Origin: an uncultured Desulfobacter sp.
GTDB lineage: Bacteria; Desulfobacterota; Desulfobacteria; Desulfobacterales; Desulfobacteraceae
DNA length: 64,000 nucleotides
Assembly: GCF_963665355.1 (NCBI RefSeq)
Contig: NZ_OY762229.1
Location: 3,410,001 to 3,474,000 of the forward strand
Direction of reading: 5' to 3'
Shown here: in pieces, positions 39,290 to 48,867 of the stretch
Numbering within the stretch: the first letter of the stretch is position 1
Layout of the letters: every line of letters starts with the position of its first letter
The notes under the pieces: generated by a model
Told to the model about the DNA's origin: nothing
The model's database searches: none
Seen by the model: only the letters and a program-made list of their open reading frames with translations
Program-made: the position numbers and the translations under genes

Positions 39290-41959
39290 ATGGGCAGAAC
39301 AGATGAAAAGAGAGCGCAGACAAACGTTTCCTGCCGGGAACTCTGGCAAGCTGTCCTGGAGCATCGCACCGCAGATGTGACTGCCTTGTGCAGTGCATTA
39401 TCTGTCCCGGCTCCTGAAGATAAGACGGTGATATCATTGCTGGTGCCGGAATTGTGCAGACCTTCCGCCCTGCAGGGAATCCTGGGAGAACTTAATAACC
39501 GGGAACGTACCTCCACAGGATGGGAGGCCCTGTTTTTCGGGCTGGCCCGGGCAAACTTGGGCCAGCTTTTCCGGGCTCTGCAATTGTTTGACACAGCCAC
39601 GGAATTCGAGCCATGCCGCGCCCATGCCCTGGCTCATCTGGCAGGGCTTTATCTGTTGCTTGACCAGCGCGACATGGTGGAAGAAACCATCAGGGAAGGA
39701 TTATCCCTGGATGGCAGCCTAGGCGAGTTTCATCTGGTCCGGGCGAGGATGCTCCTGCAGGATCGGGATTATGACGGGGCAGAGAGTGAAATGGCCCTGG
39801 CAAAACAAAAGGGATGCTTTTCCGCTCTGAACCAGGCCCGGTTTGAACTTGAACTGCTGATAGTCAGGGATATGCAGCCCCAGGCCATTGCCGCAGCTGT
39901 CCGGCTGCTGCGGGAAGGGACTGCCTGGCTGGGCAGGGATGCGGGGGTATCCCTGGGTCTGGGGGTGCTGATTGCCTGCGGGGCACTGGATGAGGCGGAC
40001 AACTTTCTGGATCAGGCCCTGGAAAAAGACTCCGGTAATCTTGTTCTGCTCTCCCACCGGGCGGAAATTGCTGCACTGACCGGCAGGTTCCGGGTGGCGG
40101 CCCACGCTGTAAACCAGGCCCTGGCTCAGGATGGCGATAACATCCAGATGCTCCATAAAAAGGCGTCCATGGCAGGCCAGGGCGTAAGCCACGATCAGGC
40201 CCTCAAGGCCCTTGACCGGATAATCGACTTGACCCGGGATCTTTCTCCGCCGGATCGTGCGGTTTATTTATCAGTGTACGGAGACATCTATCTGGAACAG
40301 GATGACCTGGAAAAAGCGGAGGCTGCCTATAACGACGCCCTGGCCGTGGATGAAAAATGCATTCCGGCCATGGCCGGCCTGTCCCATGTGCTGACCATTC
40401 TCGGGCGTATGGAAGAGGCCTGTGCCGCCCAGAACAAGGTGTACCGCATTGCCCCGGTGCGGGCCATGCAGTTAATGATCAATTCGGACCGCATTCCCGA
40501 AGAGGAGGCGTTGATTCAACGCATGGAAAAGATGGCAAAGAGTCCATCCGTTCATCTGCCCATGCGGGCGTCCCTGAATTTTTCCCTGGCAAAGGTTTGG
40601 CAGAAGCGGATGGATCATGATGCAGCCATGGCATATGCAGATAAAGCCAACGAGATTGTAAGGAAATTTGTTTCCTATGATCCTGAAAACGAAGCCCGCC
40701 ATGTGGACCGGATCATGGCCCGCATGTCAAGGGCGTTTTTCGACAACCGGAAAGGGTATGGCACCGAGTGTCGCCTTCCCATATATATCCTGGGCATGCC
40801 GCGTTCCGGAACTACCCTGGTGGAGCAGATCATCGGGGGGCATTCTAAAGTGTTTCCGGGGGGAGAGCTGGGGATGATGCCCGCGATGTGGCGCAGACTG
40901 ACCCTCTGGGAACACCGTATGGGGTCACCTTACCGCAATATGCCGGACTGCATACTGGACCTGACCCTGGAACACAGCCGGAAATTTGCGGATAAGGTTG
41001 AAGGGGAATACCGGGAATTGATGCCGGAAGGTGTGTCGGAAAAGCATATTACCGACAAATTACCCCATAATTTTAAAAATGTCGGTCTGATAAAACTGCT
41101 TTATCCCAAAGCGAAAATCATCTACTGCCGCCGCAGTCCGGGGGGCATTGCTCTGTCCAACTATTTCACCGATTACAAGGCCCGGCACGGGGGAATGGGA
41201 TTTGCCTATCATAAGGAATGGATCGGAAAGGAAATTGCCAATTGCCATCGCCTCATGGCCCATTGGTCTCAAATATTCGATGGTGGGATTCATATCATTG
41301 ATTACGATGAGCTGGTTGAAAATCCAGAGCCGCTCACCCGGAAGATGTTTACATATCTGGAATTGGATTGGGAAGAAAAGGTTATGGCCTTTTCCACCCT
41401 GAGACGCCCGGTAAAGACCGCGTCTGTCACACAGGTCAGGCAGCCCATGTATACCAGTTCCAAGGACAAATGGCGGTATTATGAAGCTGCACTCCGGAAT
41501 GTATTCGCAGCCTTTGATTCACGCCAAGCAGAACCTGAACCTGAACCGCTCCCTTTGCCATGCCATGAACAGGGTCTGTTTTTTCAAGGGATGGACTTGC
41601 TCCGGGCCGGAGAAAACGCCGAAGCTGAATCCGTTTTCAAGAAACTCCTGGAATTTTATCCCCGCCATGCCGCTGCCATGCACATGCTGGGGGTGGCCTA
41701 TTCCAATCAGGGCAAAATTCTTCCCGCGCATAAGTGTATGAAACGTTCCATTCAGCTCCATCCGGGCAATCACACCTGGTATGGCAACATGGCAATCATC
41801 CTGGACCATATGCGAAGACCGGATGAAGCTGCTGAAATGCGGGAAAAGGGAAAAAAGATTTCAGGGCAAAACGGTTACATTCCCAGACCTAATCCTGTAT
41901 CATCAACCCAATCGTCAGCCCCTGCAAAATTTGAAAAGTACATGCGGACTATACTTTGA
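39290..41959 (+). CDS. TPR-containing sulfotransferase
   Basis: An 889-residue protein. Residues 1-480 are TPR-like helical repeats (FRALQLFDTATEFEPCRAHA; LEKAEAAYNDALAVDEKCIP). A Sulfotransfer_3 domain occupies about 495-745: the PAPS 5'-phosphosulfate loop is LGMPRSGTTLVEQIIGGHSK and the 3'-phosphate-binding region is IYCRRSPGGIALSNYFTDYK. C-terminal TPRs follow. The layout resembles protein-tyrosine sulfotransferase relatives of bacteria. It follows the adhesin/tail-collar genes on the same strand but behind a terminator. Inferred role: sulfation of a secreted protein or glycan. Its 3' end overlaps the convergent chemoreceptor gene by 11 bp. Confidence 0.85.
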   Translation: MGRTDEKRAQTNVSCRELWQAVLEHRTADVTALCSALSVPAPEDKTVISLLVPELCRPSALQGILGELNNRERTSTGWEALFFGLARANLGQLFRALQLFDTATEFEPCRAHALAHLAGLYLLLDQRDMVEETIREGLSLDGSLGEFHLVRARMLLQDRDYDGAESEMALAKQKGCFSALNQARFELELLIVRDMQPQAIAAAVRLLREGTAWLGRDAGVSLGLGVLIACGALDEADNFLDQALEKDSGNLVLLSHRAEIAALTGRFRVAAHAVNQALAQDGDNIQMLHKKASMAGQGVSHDQALKALDRIIDLTRDLSPPDRAVYLSVYGDIYLEQDDLEKAEAAYNDALAVDEKCIPAMAGLSHVLTILGRMEEACAAQNKVYRIAPVRAMQLMINSDRIPEEEALIQRMEKMAKSPSVHLPMRASLNFSLAKVWQKRMDHDAAMAYADKANEIVRKFVSYDPENEARHVDRIMARMSRAFFDNRKGYGTECRLPIYILGMPRSGTTLVEQIIGGHSKVFPGGELGMMPAMWRRLTLWEHRMGSPYRNMPDCILDLTLEHSRKFADKVEGEYRELMPEGVSEKHITDKLPHNFKNVGLIKLLYPKAKIIYCRRSPGGIALSNYFTDYKARHGGMGFAYHKEWIGKEIANCHRLMAHWSQIFDGGIHIIDYDELVENPEPLTRKMFTYLELDWEEKVMAFSTLRRPVKTASVTQVRQPMYTSSKDKWRYYEAALRNVFAAFDSRQAEPEPEPLPLPCHEQGLFFQGMDLLRAGENAEAESVFKKLLEFYPRHAAAMHMLGVAYSNQGKILPAHKCMKRSIQLHPGNHTWYGNMAIILDHMRRPDEAAEMREKGKKISGQNGYIPRPNPVSSTQSSAPAKFEKYMRTIL

Positions 41960-43649
41960 ACCGGCTGATCAGGCTGTTCAAACGTTCGGAGAGAGTGGCC
42001 AACTGTGCTGCTCTTTCACTGACCTGCTGACTGCCCTGGTTCACATCCTGGGTTGTCTGATCAATACTGGCAATATCCAGGGCAACTTCGCCGGCAACAG
42101 CGCTGGTCTGGTTGATGTTTTCATTGACTTCCTGGACACCTAAAGCTGCTTTGGACACACTCCCCGATATCTCTTGGGTCGTTGATGACTGTTCTTCAAT
42201 GGCTGTTGCCACCGAATTGACAATATCATTGATTTCGTTAATAACCCCAACAATGGTTTCGATGGCCTTGATCGATTCCACAGTTGTTGTCTGAACACCT
42301 TCTATTCTTTTATTAATCTCTTTTGTCGCTTCGGCCGTCTGCTGGGCAAGTATTTTAATTTCACCGGCCACGACAGCAAATCCTTTTCCGGCCTCGCCCG
42401 CCCGGGCAGCCTCAATTGTGGCGTTCAGGGCTAAAAGATTGGTCTGGTTTGAAATATCATCAATAGTTTCAGTTACTTTGCTGATGTCCTTTGCGGCCTG
42501 GCCCAGAATATTGACTTTGGCCGACACCTGTTTTGCCTCTTCAACTGCTTCCTGGGTAATGCTGCTACCTCTGGCGGTGTTCCTGGAAATTTCCTGTATC
42601 GTGGAAGTCATTTCCTCAGAAGCCGCAACTATCCTCTGAATGCTGGCTTCGGTTTCTTCTGTTGTCGCTGTCACACTGTTCATGGTCGTGGTCAACTCTT
42701 CGGCTGCAGCAGCCACACGCCCTGATTGATCCGCCGACAGCTGTACATTCTTTAACATTTTTCCAGCAACATCGCTCAACGCAGTGGACGACGAACTCAA
42801 GGCCTCAGAACTTTCAACGATATCCTCAAACATGGTCCTCATGCTTTGGGCCATGGTATTCAAGGATTGGGTAAGCTGTCCAATTTCATCGTTCCGGTTC
42901 ACTTCCATTTTCTGTCTTAAATCACCTTCAGCCATTTTTTCAGCAAACCAGACAGCTTTTAAGATCGGTGCCGTGATTTTTACGGCAATGATCAAACCTA
43001 ATATGCCACTGAAAATAACACCGATAACCACAAAAGCGCCGATAGAAGTTCGTGATCTGTTGCCGGACCGGATGACATTCTCAGATACTTCTTTTATCAT
43101 TTTTAGTGCCATATTTTCTATATTATCAATACTTGATTCAAAATGATAAATATGTTCTTTGAACGGCAGCATCATATTATTGGCGCGCTGCGGTGTCATG
43201 TCCTCATCTGAAAGAACCTTTTGGGAAAGTTGTATAAACCCTTTTTTGTATTCGCCATAGGCATTTTTCGCTTTTGTTATGGCTTCAATTGCTTTTTCTC
43301 CGAGGTTAGGATTTTCCTTCACATTGGCTGCCATTTTATCAATCAATTTAATGGTTTGGCTTGAAACCTTATCAAATTTTTGTAAATATCCCTCCTGTTT
43401 CTCTTTCTTCCCGATATTAAGGAAAAGATCCTTTTCAAAGCGCCTGTGTTGAAGTGCCAGGATTTTAAATTCCTTAGCCTGCTCCAGAAAATGGACATCC
43501 TGGGTCACCATTGTGTCAACCTGGTGAATATTGTTTGAAATCTGAAAGTATCCAACTCCGCCGACTATCAATGTGATCAAGGAAATGATTGAAAATCCGC
43601 CGATCAGTTGTGCTTTCAGAGAAATAAATGAAGCTTGTTTTGTGGCCAT
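41949..43649 (-). CDS. Methyl-accepting chemotaxis protein (4HB-type sensor)
   Basis: A 566-residue chemoreceptor. ATG 43649 ([20 protein letters not shown]) with GGAGG upstream is preferred to an ATG 27 codons earlier. First membrane helix at about 16-37, a helical periplasmic sensor (about 38-215, 4HB-like: [20 protein letters not shown]), second helix, HAMP ([20 protein letters not shown]), and the signalling tip [20 protein letters not shown]. The C-terminus ends in SRFKV without a CheR tether. Ligand unknown; neighbours suggest amines or amino acids. Confidence 0.92.
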   Translation of the reverse strand: MATKQASFISLKAQLIGGFSIISLITLIVGGVGYFQISNNIHQVDTMVTQDVHFLEQAKEFKILALQHRRFEKDLFLNIGKKEKQEGYLQKFDKVSSQTIKLIDKMAANVKENPNLGEKAIEAITKAKNAYGEYKKGFIQLSQKVLSDEDMTPQRANNMMLPFKEHIYHFESSIDNIENMALKMIKEVSENVIRSGNRSRTSIGAFVVIGVIFSGILGLIIAVKITAPILKAVWFAEKMAEGDLRQKMEVNRNDEIGQLTQSLNTMAQSMRTMFEDIVESSEALSSSSTALSDVAGKMLKNVQLSADQSGRVAAAAEELTTTMNSVTATTEETEASIQRIVAASEEMTSTIQEISRNTARGSSITQEAVEEAKQVSAKVNILGQAAKDISKVTETIDDISNQTNLLALNATIEAARAGEAGKGFAVVAGEIKILAQQTAEATKEINKRIEGVQTTTVESIKAIETIVGVINEINDIVNSVATAIEEQSSTTQEISGSVSKAALGVQEVNENINQTSAVAGEVALDIASIDQTTQDVNQGSQQVSERAAQLATLSERLNSLISRFKV

Positions 43650-43777
43650 GCTGCCTCCAATAGTTCTGTTTGCTTTGAATTTAAGGTCCGCGAGACCATG
43701 GATGATTTTTGGAAACCTGATGAAATACAATAAATTAATTAGAGGTAATTTACAATTGTGATTGCATCATTTTAACA

Positions 43778-43890
43778 AAATTTGATGGCTCTGTAAAAAG
43801 TCAAAAATAGCCAAATCGCTATCAGTGATTTCAGAATGTTACGGCTGAAAAATTGCTGAAATCGCACTTTTTACCGGTTCATCAAATTTA
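43778..43890. repeat. MITE-like palindromic repeat
   Basis: About 113 bp with imperfect terminal inverted repeats: AAATTTGATGGCTCTGTAAAA at the left (one strand) against AAATTTGATGAACCGGTAAAA read from the right, both followed by AGT. It fills the gap between the chemoreceptor and the broken DUF89 gene and encodes nothing. Confidence 0.55.
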
Positions 43891-43904
43891 AGACAAGCAA
43901 AAAT

Positions 43905-44483
43905 TTAACCGTATGAATTGCTCCTGGTCAAAATCATGCTCCCGACGCCGCATCCCAAATCCTTTGCAACAACAGGACACTTGGCTTTCAGGATGAAAAA
44001 GATGTTTTTGGTGATGGTAGTTAGTGTCTCATAGTTTCCCTGGCCCTTGGAAATAATCAGATCTGTCTTTTTGAACTTTTTTTTAAGTGCGTCAGACCCG
44101 TTCTGAATATCGGTGCCCGGAATGTCGGTGCCGTTATCAATTACCCTGACCATGGTGTCCAAACCGGCCAGGCGCACCGCTGTACCTATCGGGTCTTGTG
44201 ATTCCCTGACGACTGTTTCCATGCCGGGCAGAAGCTTCAAGGCAAATAATGTGAATTGTCTTTTTATCTCCCGATACGGGTCGTTATCCTTTGCCAGCTC
44301 CCGAACCATCCGGTGTATCTACTGGGCCATCACCGGCGGGGTCTGCGCCAGGTCCATGTCTGCCGCCATGGCCAGCACCTTTCTGATCACAGCCTCATGC
44401 TGCCTGGTGTCATCGGTAACCATCGTCACCGCCCCGAGCGCCTGCCGGATAAAGCATGGTATACAGTCCAGGTAGGTTTTCAT
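43905..44483 (-). pseudogene. Broken DUF89/ARMT1-like damage-control phosphatase
   Basis: The gene starts at ATG 44483 (MKTYLDCIPCFIRQALGAVT), overlapping the gabD stop (ATGA). After PPVMAQ an in-frame TAG (44319-44321) interrupts it; the same frame then continues IHRMVRELAKDNDPYREIKR to the normal C-terminus (DLIISKGQGNYETL, FFILKAKCPVVAKDLG). Compared with the usual 280-290 residues only about 190 codons remain: a block of roughly 90 residues between TAVRLAG and VRVIDNGTDIPG, including the metal-binding Asp-Asn motif, is gone in frame. Family members hydrolyse damaged phosphometabolites. This copy should be inactive. Confidence 0.85.
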
Positions 44484-45946
44484 CCGTTGATGCCGGCCAT
44501 GCACATGTACTTGATCTCCAGATAGTCATCCAGTCCGTATTTGGAGCCTTCCCGGCCGTTGCCGGATTCCTTGACCCCGCCAAAGGGGGCCACGGCATTG
44601 GAGATGATGCCTGAGTTGATGCCTATCAGGCCATATTCCAGCTGTTCTCCCACCCGCCAGCTTCTGGCCAGATCCCGGGTGAAGAAGTAGGCTGCCAGGC
44701 CAAATTCTGTGTCATTGGCTTTCCGGATCACCTCTGCCTCGGTTTCAAATTTGAAAATCGGGGCAAAGGGGCCGAATATCTCCTCTTTGGCGACGAGCAT
44801 GTCGCCTGTGGCGTCTGCCAGGACCGTGGGCGCAAAAAAGGTGCCGCCCAGGGCATGGCGCTTGCCGCCTGCCAGCACTTTAGCGCCTTTGTCAAGGGCA
44901 TCACTGATGTGGCGCTCCACGCTTTTAACGGCGTTCATGTCAATGAGCGGTCCCTGCACAACGCCGTCATCCAGCCCGTTGCCCACTTTAAGATTTGTCA
45001 CAGCCGTTGTCAGTTTTTCACAGAATTGATCATAAATTCCGGCCTGGACGTAAAGGCGGTTGGCACAGACACAGGTCTGTCCTGAGTTGCGGTATTTGCA
45101 GGACAGAGCCCCTTCAATGGCCGCATCAAGGTCTGCATCGTCAAATACGATAAACGGTGCATTGCCGCCCAGTTCCATGGAGACCCGTTTCATGGTGTCT
45201 GAGCAGTCCCTCATCAGTTTTTTGCCCACCTGTGTGGAACCGGTAAAGGTCAGTTTTCGAACCTTTGCGTTGGCGGTCAGTTCACCACCAATGGCGGACG
45301 AAGATCCTGTGACCACGTTAAATACGCCTTCTGGTACGCCTGCCTTTTGCCCCAGTTTTGCAATGGCCAGGGCGGAAAATGGTGTGGCCGTGGCCGGTTT
45401 CACCACCATGGTGCATCCGGCGGCCAGGGCCGCACCGGCTTTCCTGGTGATCATGGCGCTGGGGAAGTTCCAGGGTGTAATGGCGGCAACTACGCCCACG
45501 GGCTGTTTGATCACCACCAGGCGCTGGGACGCAATGGTCTGGGGGATGACATCGCCGTAAATCCGTTTGGCTTCTTCGGCAAACCATTCAAAAAAACTGG
45601 CGGCATAGGCAATTTCGCCCCGGGATTCGGCCAGGGGCTTGCCCTGTTCCGCTGTCATGAGCAAAGCCAGGTCTTCCTGGTTTTCCATGAGCAGGTTATT
45701 CCACCGCCTTAGAATGGCAGAACGTTCTGCTGCGGTTTTACTGCGCCAGGAAGAAAGGCTTTCACTGGCAGCATCAATGGCCCGCCGGGTTTCATCGGCA
45801 CCGCAAAAGGGTACGGTTCCCAGAACTTCTCCTGTGGCCGGATTGGTCACCTCAACGGTTTTTTTCGAATCGGCGTCAATCCACTGATCCTGAATAAAAC
45901 AGGCCTGGCAGAACAGGCCCGGGTCTTTTAATTCAATCATGTTCAC
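44480..45946 (-). CDS. gabD: Succinate-semialdehyde dehydrogenase
   Basis: A 488-residue NAD(P)-dependent aldehyde dehydrogenase of the GabD type. VVAAITPWNFPSAMITRKAG and TGSTQVGKKLMRDC form the cofactor site, the general base Glu lies in SMELGGNAPFIVFDDADLD and the catalytic Cys in NSGQTCVCANRLYVQ. The close ELGGNAPFIVFDDADLDAAI pattern is usual for succinate-semialdehyde enzymes. It oxidises the product of GABA transamination to succinate, completing the polyamine/GABA route encoded at 56.7-63 kb. Substrate choice (succinate versus glutarate semialdehyde) is inferred. Confidence 0.88.
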   Translation of the reverse strand: MNMIELKDPGLFCQACFIQDQWIDADSKKTVEVTNPATGEVLGTVPFCGADETRRAIDAASESLSSWRSKTAAERSAILRRWNNLLMENQEDLALLMTAEQGKPLAESRGEIAYAASFFEWFAEEAKRIYGDVIPQTIASQRLVVIKQPVGVVAAITPWNFPSAMITRKAGAALAAGCTMVVKPATATPFSALAIAKLGQKAGVPEGVFNVVTGSSSAIGGELTANAKVRKLTFTGSTQVGKKLMRDCSDTMKRVSMELGGNAPFIVFDDADLDAAIEGALSCKYRNSGQTCVCANRLYVQAGIYDQFCEKLTTAVTNLKVGNGLDDGVVQGPLIDMNAVKSVERHISDALDKGAKVLAGGKRHALGGTFFAPTVLADATGDMLVAKEEIFGPFAPIFKFETEAEVIRKANDTEFGLAAYFFTRDLARSWRVGEQLEYGLIGINSGIISNAVAPFGGVKESGNGREGSKYGLDDYLEIKYMCMAGING

Positions 45947-46221
45947 CTTCCTTATGTTAAGGTCCTTTTAGATATATGCACCCTTAGATTTTCAAACGTT
46001 CTCAGATTTTATCCCTGACGTATATATCACAAATAGTAGCGGATGTTAAAACCTTCATGCAGCTTGATGGGGTAGATCGATATGTGAAAATCAAAATACA
46101 GTAGTTGAAATTGTGCCTTGCCATCCATGCTTGGATCAGGCTATTCTTCAATCAAGTTAAAACTGCCGGCACCGTATATATGAAATATAAGGAAAACACC
46201 GACAAATGACAGGTGAATAGA

Positions 46222-46527
46222 ATGACGCAAATTTTTTCAGATCCGGGCGATACCCCCCATGAATTGATAGAAAAGACAGTAGACGATCCCGAACTAACTT
46301 TTCACCAGGCCAAGGACCTGGCAAAAAAGATTGCCCAGGAAAAATGTAAAAATTGCATGATTCTATCCTGGAAAAATGGAAAGACCGGAGAATTTTATCC
46401 CACCCGGGAATGCGGCACACAAAACAAGCCCGCCTGGATCTATTATGCCCAGGCAAGGGGTGCCAATCTGACCATCAATATCAATAATGGAGAATATATT
46501 TTCATGATCCTGATCATTGAAGATTAG
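46222..46527 (+). CDS. AF1514/DUF5619-like small protein
   Basis: A 101-residue protein; ATG 46222 with AGGTGA six bases upstream is preferred over GTG 46213. The pattern LTFHQAKDLAKKIAQEKCKN, ILSWKNGKTGEFYPTRECG and KPAWIYYAQARGANLTININ resembles the small AF1514 family of anaerobic archaea and sulfate reducers, whose function is unknown. It stands alone on the plus strand between divergently and co-oriented neighbours, with 263 bp of AT-rich gene-free DNA after it. Confidence 0.65.
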   Translation: MTQIFSDPGDTPHELIEKTVDDPELTFHQAKDLAKKIAQEKCKNCMILSWKNGKTGEFYPTRECGTQNKPAWIYYAQARGANLTININNGEYIFMILIIED

Positions 46528-46790
46528 TGACAACTATTCTGATTTTTTTTCAGATCAGTTTTAAATCTATGCCAGGATCATAGCATCAGGTATTGAAAAA
46601 TTCTACGGCTTCATCAAATCTCTCCTGGCTGACAGCTATAGTCCACCCTGAACCATGTCCACCCGTTGACCTGCATAATCTGTTATTTAACGAAATCTTT
46701 ATAATACTGTAATGAAACCTTCATTATTAGTCTGTTAAATTAAGCCCACCCAAGTAAAGCCCATACCACATTAAAAATATATTACAGTTT

Positions 46791-48680
46791 ATGAGTGTTA
46801 TGAGAAAAGGAATGAAAACTTTCCCCCAATTATCTTTTTTTTTCATTACCCTGACTGTTGTGACTGTCGTTTCGATAAATATTAACAAAAACAGTCGGCG
46901 CGAATTACAACACACGGTTGCTGGGCAGTATGAAATTCAACAGGTGATGGAGACACGATTAGCTGAAAATTTGTCTGTGGCGATCGGTCCTTGGAAAAAA
47001 ATTCTTGATGCAATCATTGAAAACGCAGTGAAACACCACGACTATATCCTGTTTTTCACCGTTATTTCATCTTTGACGGGAGTGGTGCTTCTATCCAGAA
47101 GCAACTATCATAAACACTGTCTGTATAAGCAGTCCCTGAAATTCAATGAAAAAAAATTCAGTGCAATTACCCAGGCATCGCCGGTGGGGATCTGTATGGT
47201 AAAAAAACGAAAAATTTACTGGACAAACGAGACGTTGCACGCAATGTTCGGATATGACCATGAAGACCTGCTCGGGAAAAGTACGGCAATGTTCTACGCG
47301 GATGATGCCACCTATCAGAAGATCGGTAACGAACTCTATTCTGCGCATTCCACAATGCAACCGTTCCGGTCGACAAGCAAGTGCATCAAAAAGGATGGAA
47401 CTGCTTTCCATTGTTCATTGAGAAGTTGTCCTTTAAATGCCCTAGACCACTCAGAAGGATTCATCGTAGTTATTTGGGATATTACCGAAATGTTAACTGT
47501 TGAAGAAGAAAATATACGGTTGAAAGATCATATTATCCAGAACCAGAGAATGGAGGCCATAGGTATTTTGTCAAGCGGCATTGCCCATGATTTTAACAAT
47601 ATCCTTTTCCCGATTACGGGATATGTTGAAATTCTGTTGATGGATACTGTCCAAGACAGTAAGTCCCACATGTATTTGATGAATATCCTTAAAGCTTCAG
47701 ACAGAGCAAAGAAACTGATCGGACAGATTCTTTCGTTTAGCAGGCAAACACAATGTGAAACAACCCAGGTCCTGGTTCAGCATATAATTAGAGAAACCCT
47801 TGCTCTTTTAAGAGAAACCATTCCCGCAACCATTAATATCGTCGAGCAGATCGACATGAACTGCAGTCCCATAATGGCTGACCCCACCCAGATTCATCAG
47901 ATCATTATGAATTTGTGTACAAATGCATATCAAGCCATGGAGAACACCGGCGGAACGCTTTCGGTGGCGCTGCATGAAACAAACACTGATGAAAATACGT
48001 TCCTCCATTATTTGGAGCTGCAACCCGGCAGGTACCTGCAATTGTTAATTTCCGATACAGGTGTCGGGATGGAAAAAGAAATTGCTCTGAAAATATTCGA
48101 GCCCTATTTTACAACCAAAAAAACAGGAAAGGGCACCGGTCTTGGTTTATCTGTTGTCCATGGAATCGTTAAAAAAGCAGGCGGGGACATTAAAGTGATC
48201 AGTGAGCCGGGTAAAGGCGCCTCTTTCCACATATATCTGCCGGTTCTTGAATTATACAGGGAAGCCAGATCCCTTTCGGCTGATGAAGAAAATCATCATA
48301 TGAAAGGGAAAGGGCACATACTGATAGTCGATGATGAAGAACAGATTGTACTGATGGAAAAAGAATTTATTCAGCGGCTTGGTTATGATTCCACCGCATC
48401 TACGAGCAGTGTGAAAGCCCTTGAGATTTTTCAAGCCAATCCTGATGCATTTGATCTGGTAATCACGGACCTGACAATGCCTGGGTTAACAGGCAACGAC
48501 TTGGCCTTGGAAATAGAAAAGATTAATCCCGATATCCCTTTAATTATCTGCACGGGGTCAGAAAAAAAATATCAAAAGGAGGTGATGCATTCTGCCAATG
48601 TTAAAGAATTATTACTAAAACCTCTAAAAATGGAGGAGTTGTCCAGATTGATAGCAAAGACGATAAATGAACGAAGTTAA
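46791..48680 (+). CDS. PAS-containing hybrid sensor histidine kinase
   Basis: A 629-residue hybrid kinase. Two membrane helices (LSFFFITLTVVTVVSI near 14-30 and YILFFTVISSLTGVVLLSRS near 84-103) frame a short extracytoplasmic loop. A PAS domain (about 120-235, ASPVGICMVKKRKIYWTNET) is followed by the phospho-acceptor GIAHDFNNILFPITGYVEIL, the ATPase with NLCTNAYQAM, ISDTGVGM and GTGLGLSVVHGIV, and a C-terminal receiver (ILIVDDEEQIV, phospho-Asp in LVITDLTMPG, Lys in LLLKPLKM). It probably signals to a separate phosphotransfer partner not in the window. Confidence 0.92.
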   Translation: MSVMRKGMKTFPQLSFFFITLTVVTVVSININKNSRRELQHTVAGQYEIQQVMETRLAENLSVAIGPWKKILDAIIENAVKHHDYILFFTVISSLTGVVLLSRSNYHKHCLYKQSLKFNEKKFSAITQASPVGICMVKKRKIYWTNETLHAMFGYDHEDLLGKSTAMFYADDATYQKIGNELYSAHSTMQPFRSTSKCIKKDGTAFHCSLRSCPLNALDHSEGFIVVIWDITEMLTVEEENIRLKDHIIQNQRMEAIGILSSGIAHDFNNILFPITGYVEILLMDTVQDSKSHMYLMNILKASDRAKKLIGQILSFSRQTQCETTQVLVQHIIRETLALLRETIPATINIVEQIDMNCSPIMADPTQIHQIIMNLCTNAYQAMENTGGTLSVALHETNTDENTFLHYLELQPGRYLQLLISDTGVGMEKEIALKIFEPYFTTKKTGKGTGLGLSVVHGIVKKAGGDIKVISEPGKGASFHIYLPVLELYREARSLSADEENHHMKGKGHILIVDDEEQIVLMEKEFIQRLGYDSTASTSSVKALEIFQANPDAFDLVITDLTMPGLTGNDLALEIEKINPDIPLIICTGSEKKYQKEVMHSANVKELLLKPLKMEELSRLIAKTINERS

Positions 48681-48699
48681 GACCAAGGTCGATATCCTT

Positions 48700-48793
48700 T
48701 TTATATGAAAGACTGGGTAAGCCACTCAGATCTTTCATGTTTTGTTGTGGGCTATGCCTGGGTGTTGATAGGCCAGGTCGGCCCATGGCCGTT
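48700..48793 (+). repeat. 94-bp intergenic repeat, copy A
   Basis: Matches 53374-53467 over exactly 94 bp without gaps, 16 mismatches counted by hand (about 83%). Same orientation. Shared blocks include TTTATATGAAAG, TTTGTTGTGGGCT and CAGGTCGGCCC. It fills most of the gap between the kinase and the chemoreceptor gene. Confidence 0.85.
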
Positions 48794-48867
48794 TGTTAGA
48801 ATATGTTTTGTAAACATTTACGCCCCTGAAAAGCTGAAAACTGGTAAATGATGAAGGAGATAATTAC

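Noticed and set aside
44319-44321. In-frame TAG in the DUF89 gene read as pyrrolysine
   Set aside because: The same gene has a large active-site deletion, so decay explains the stop more simply.
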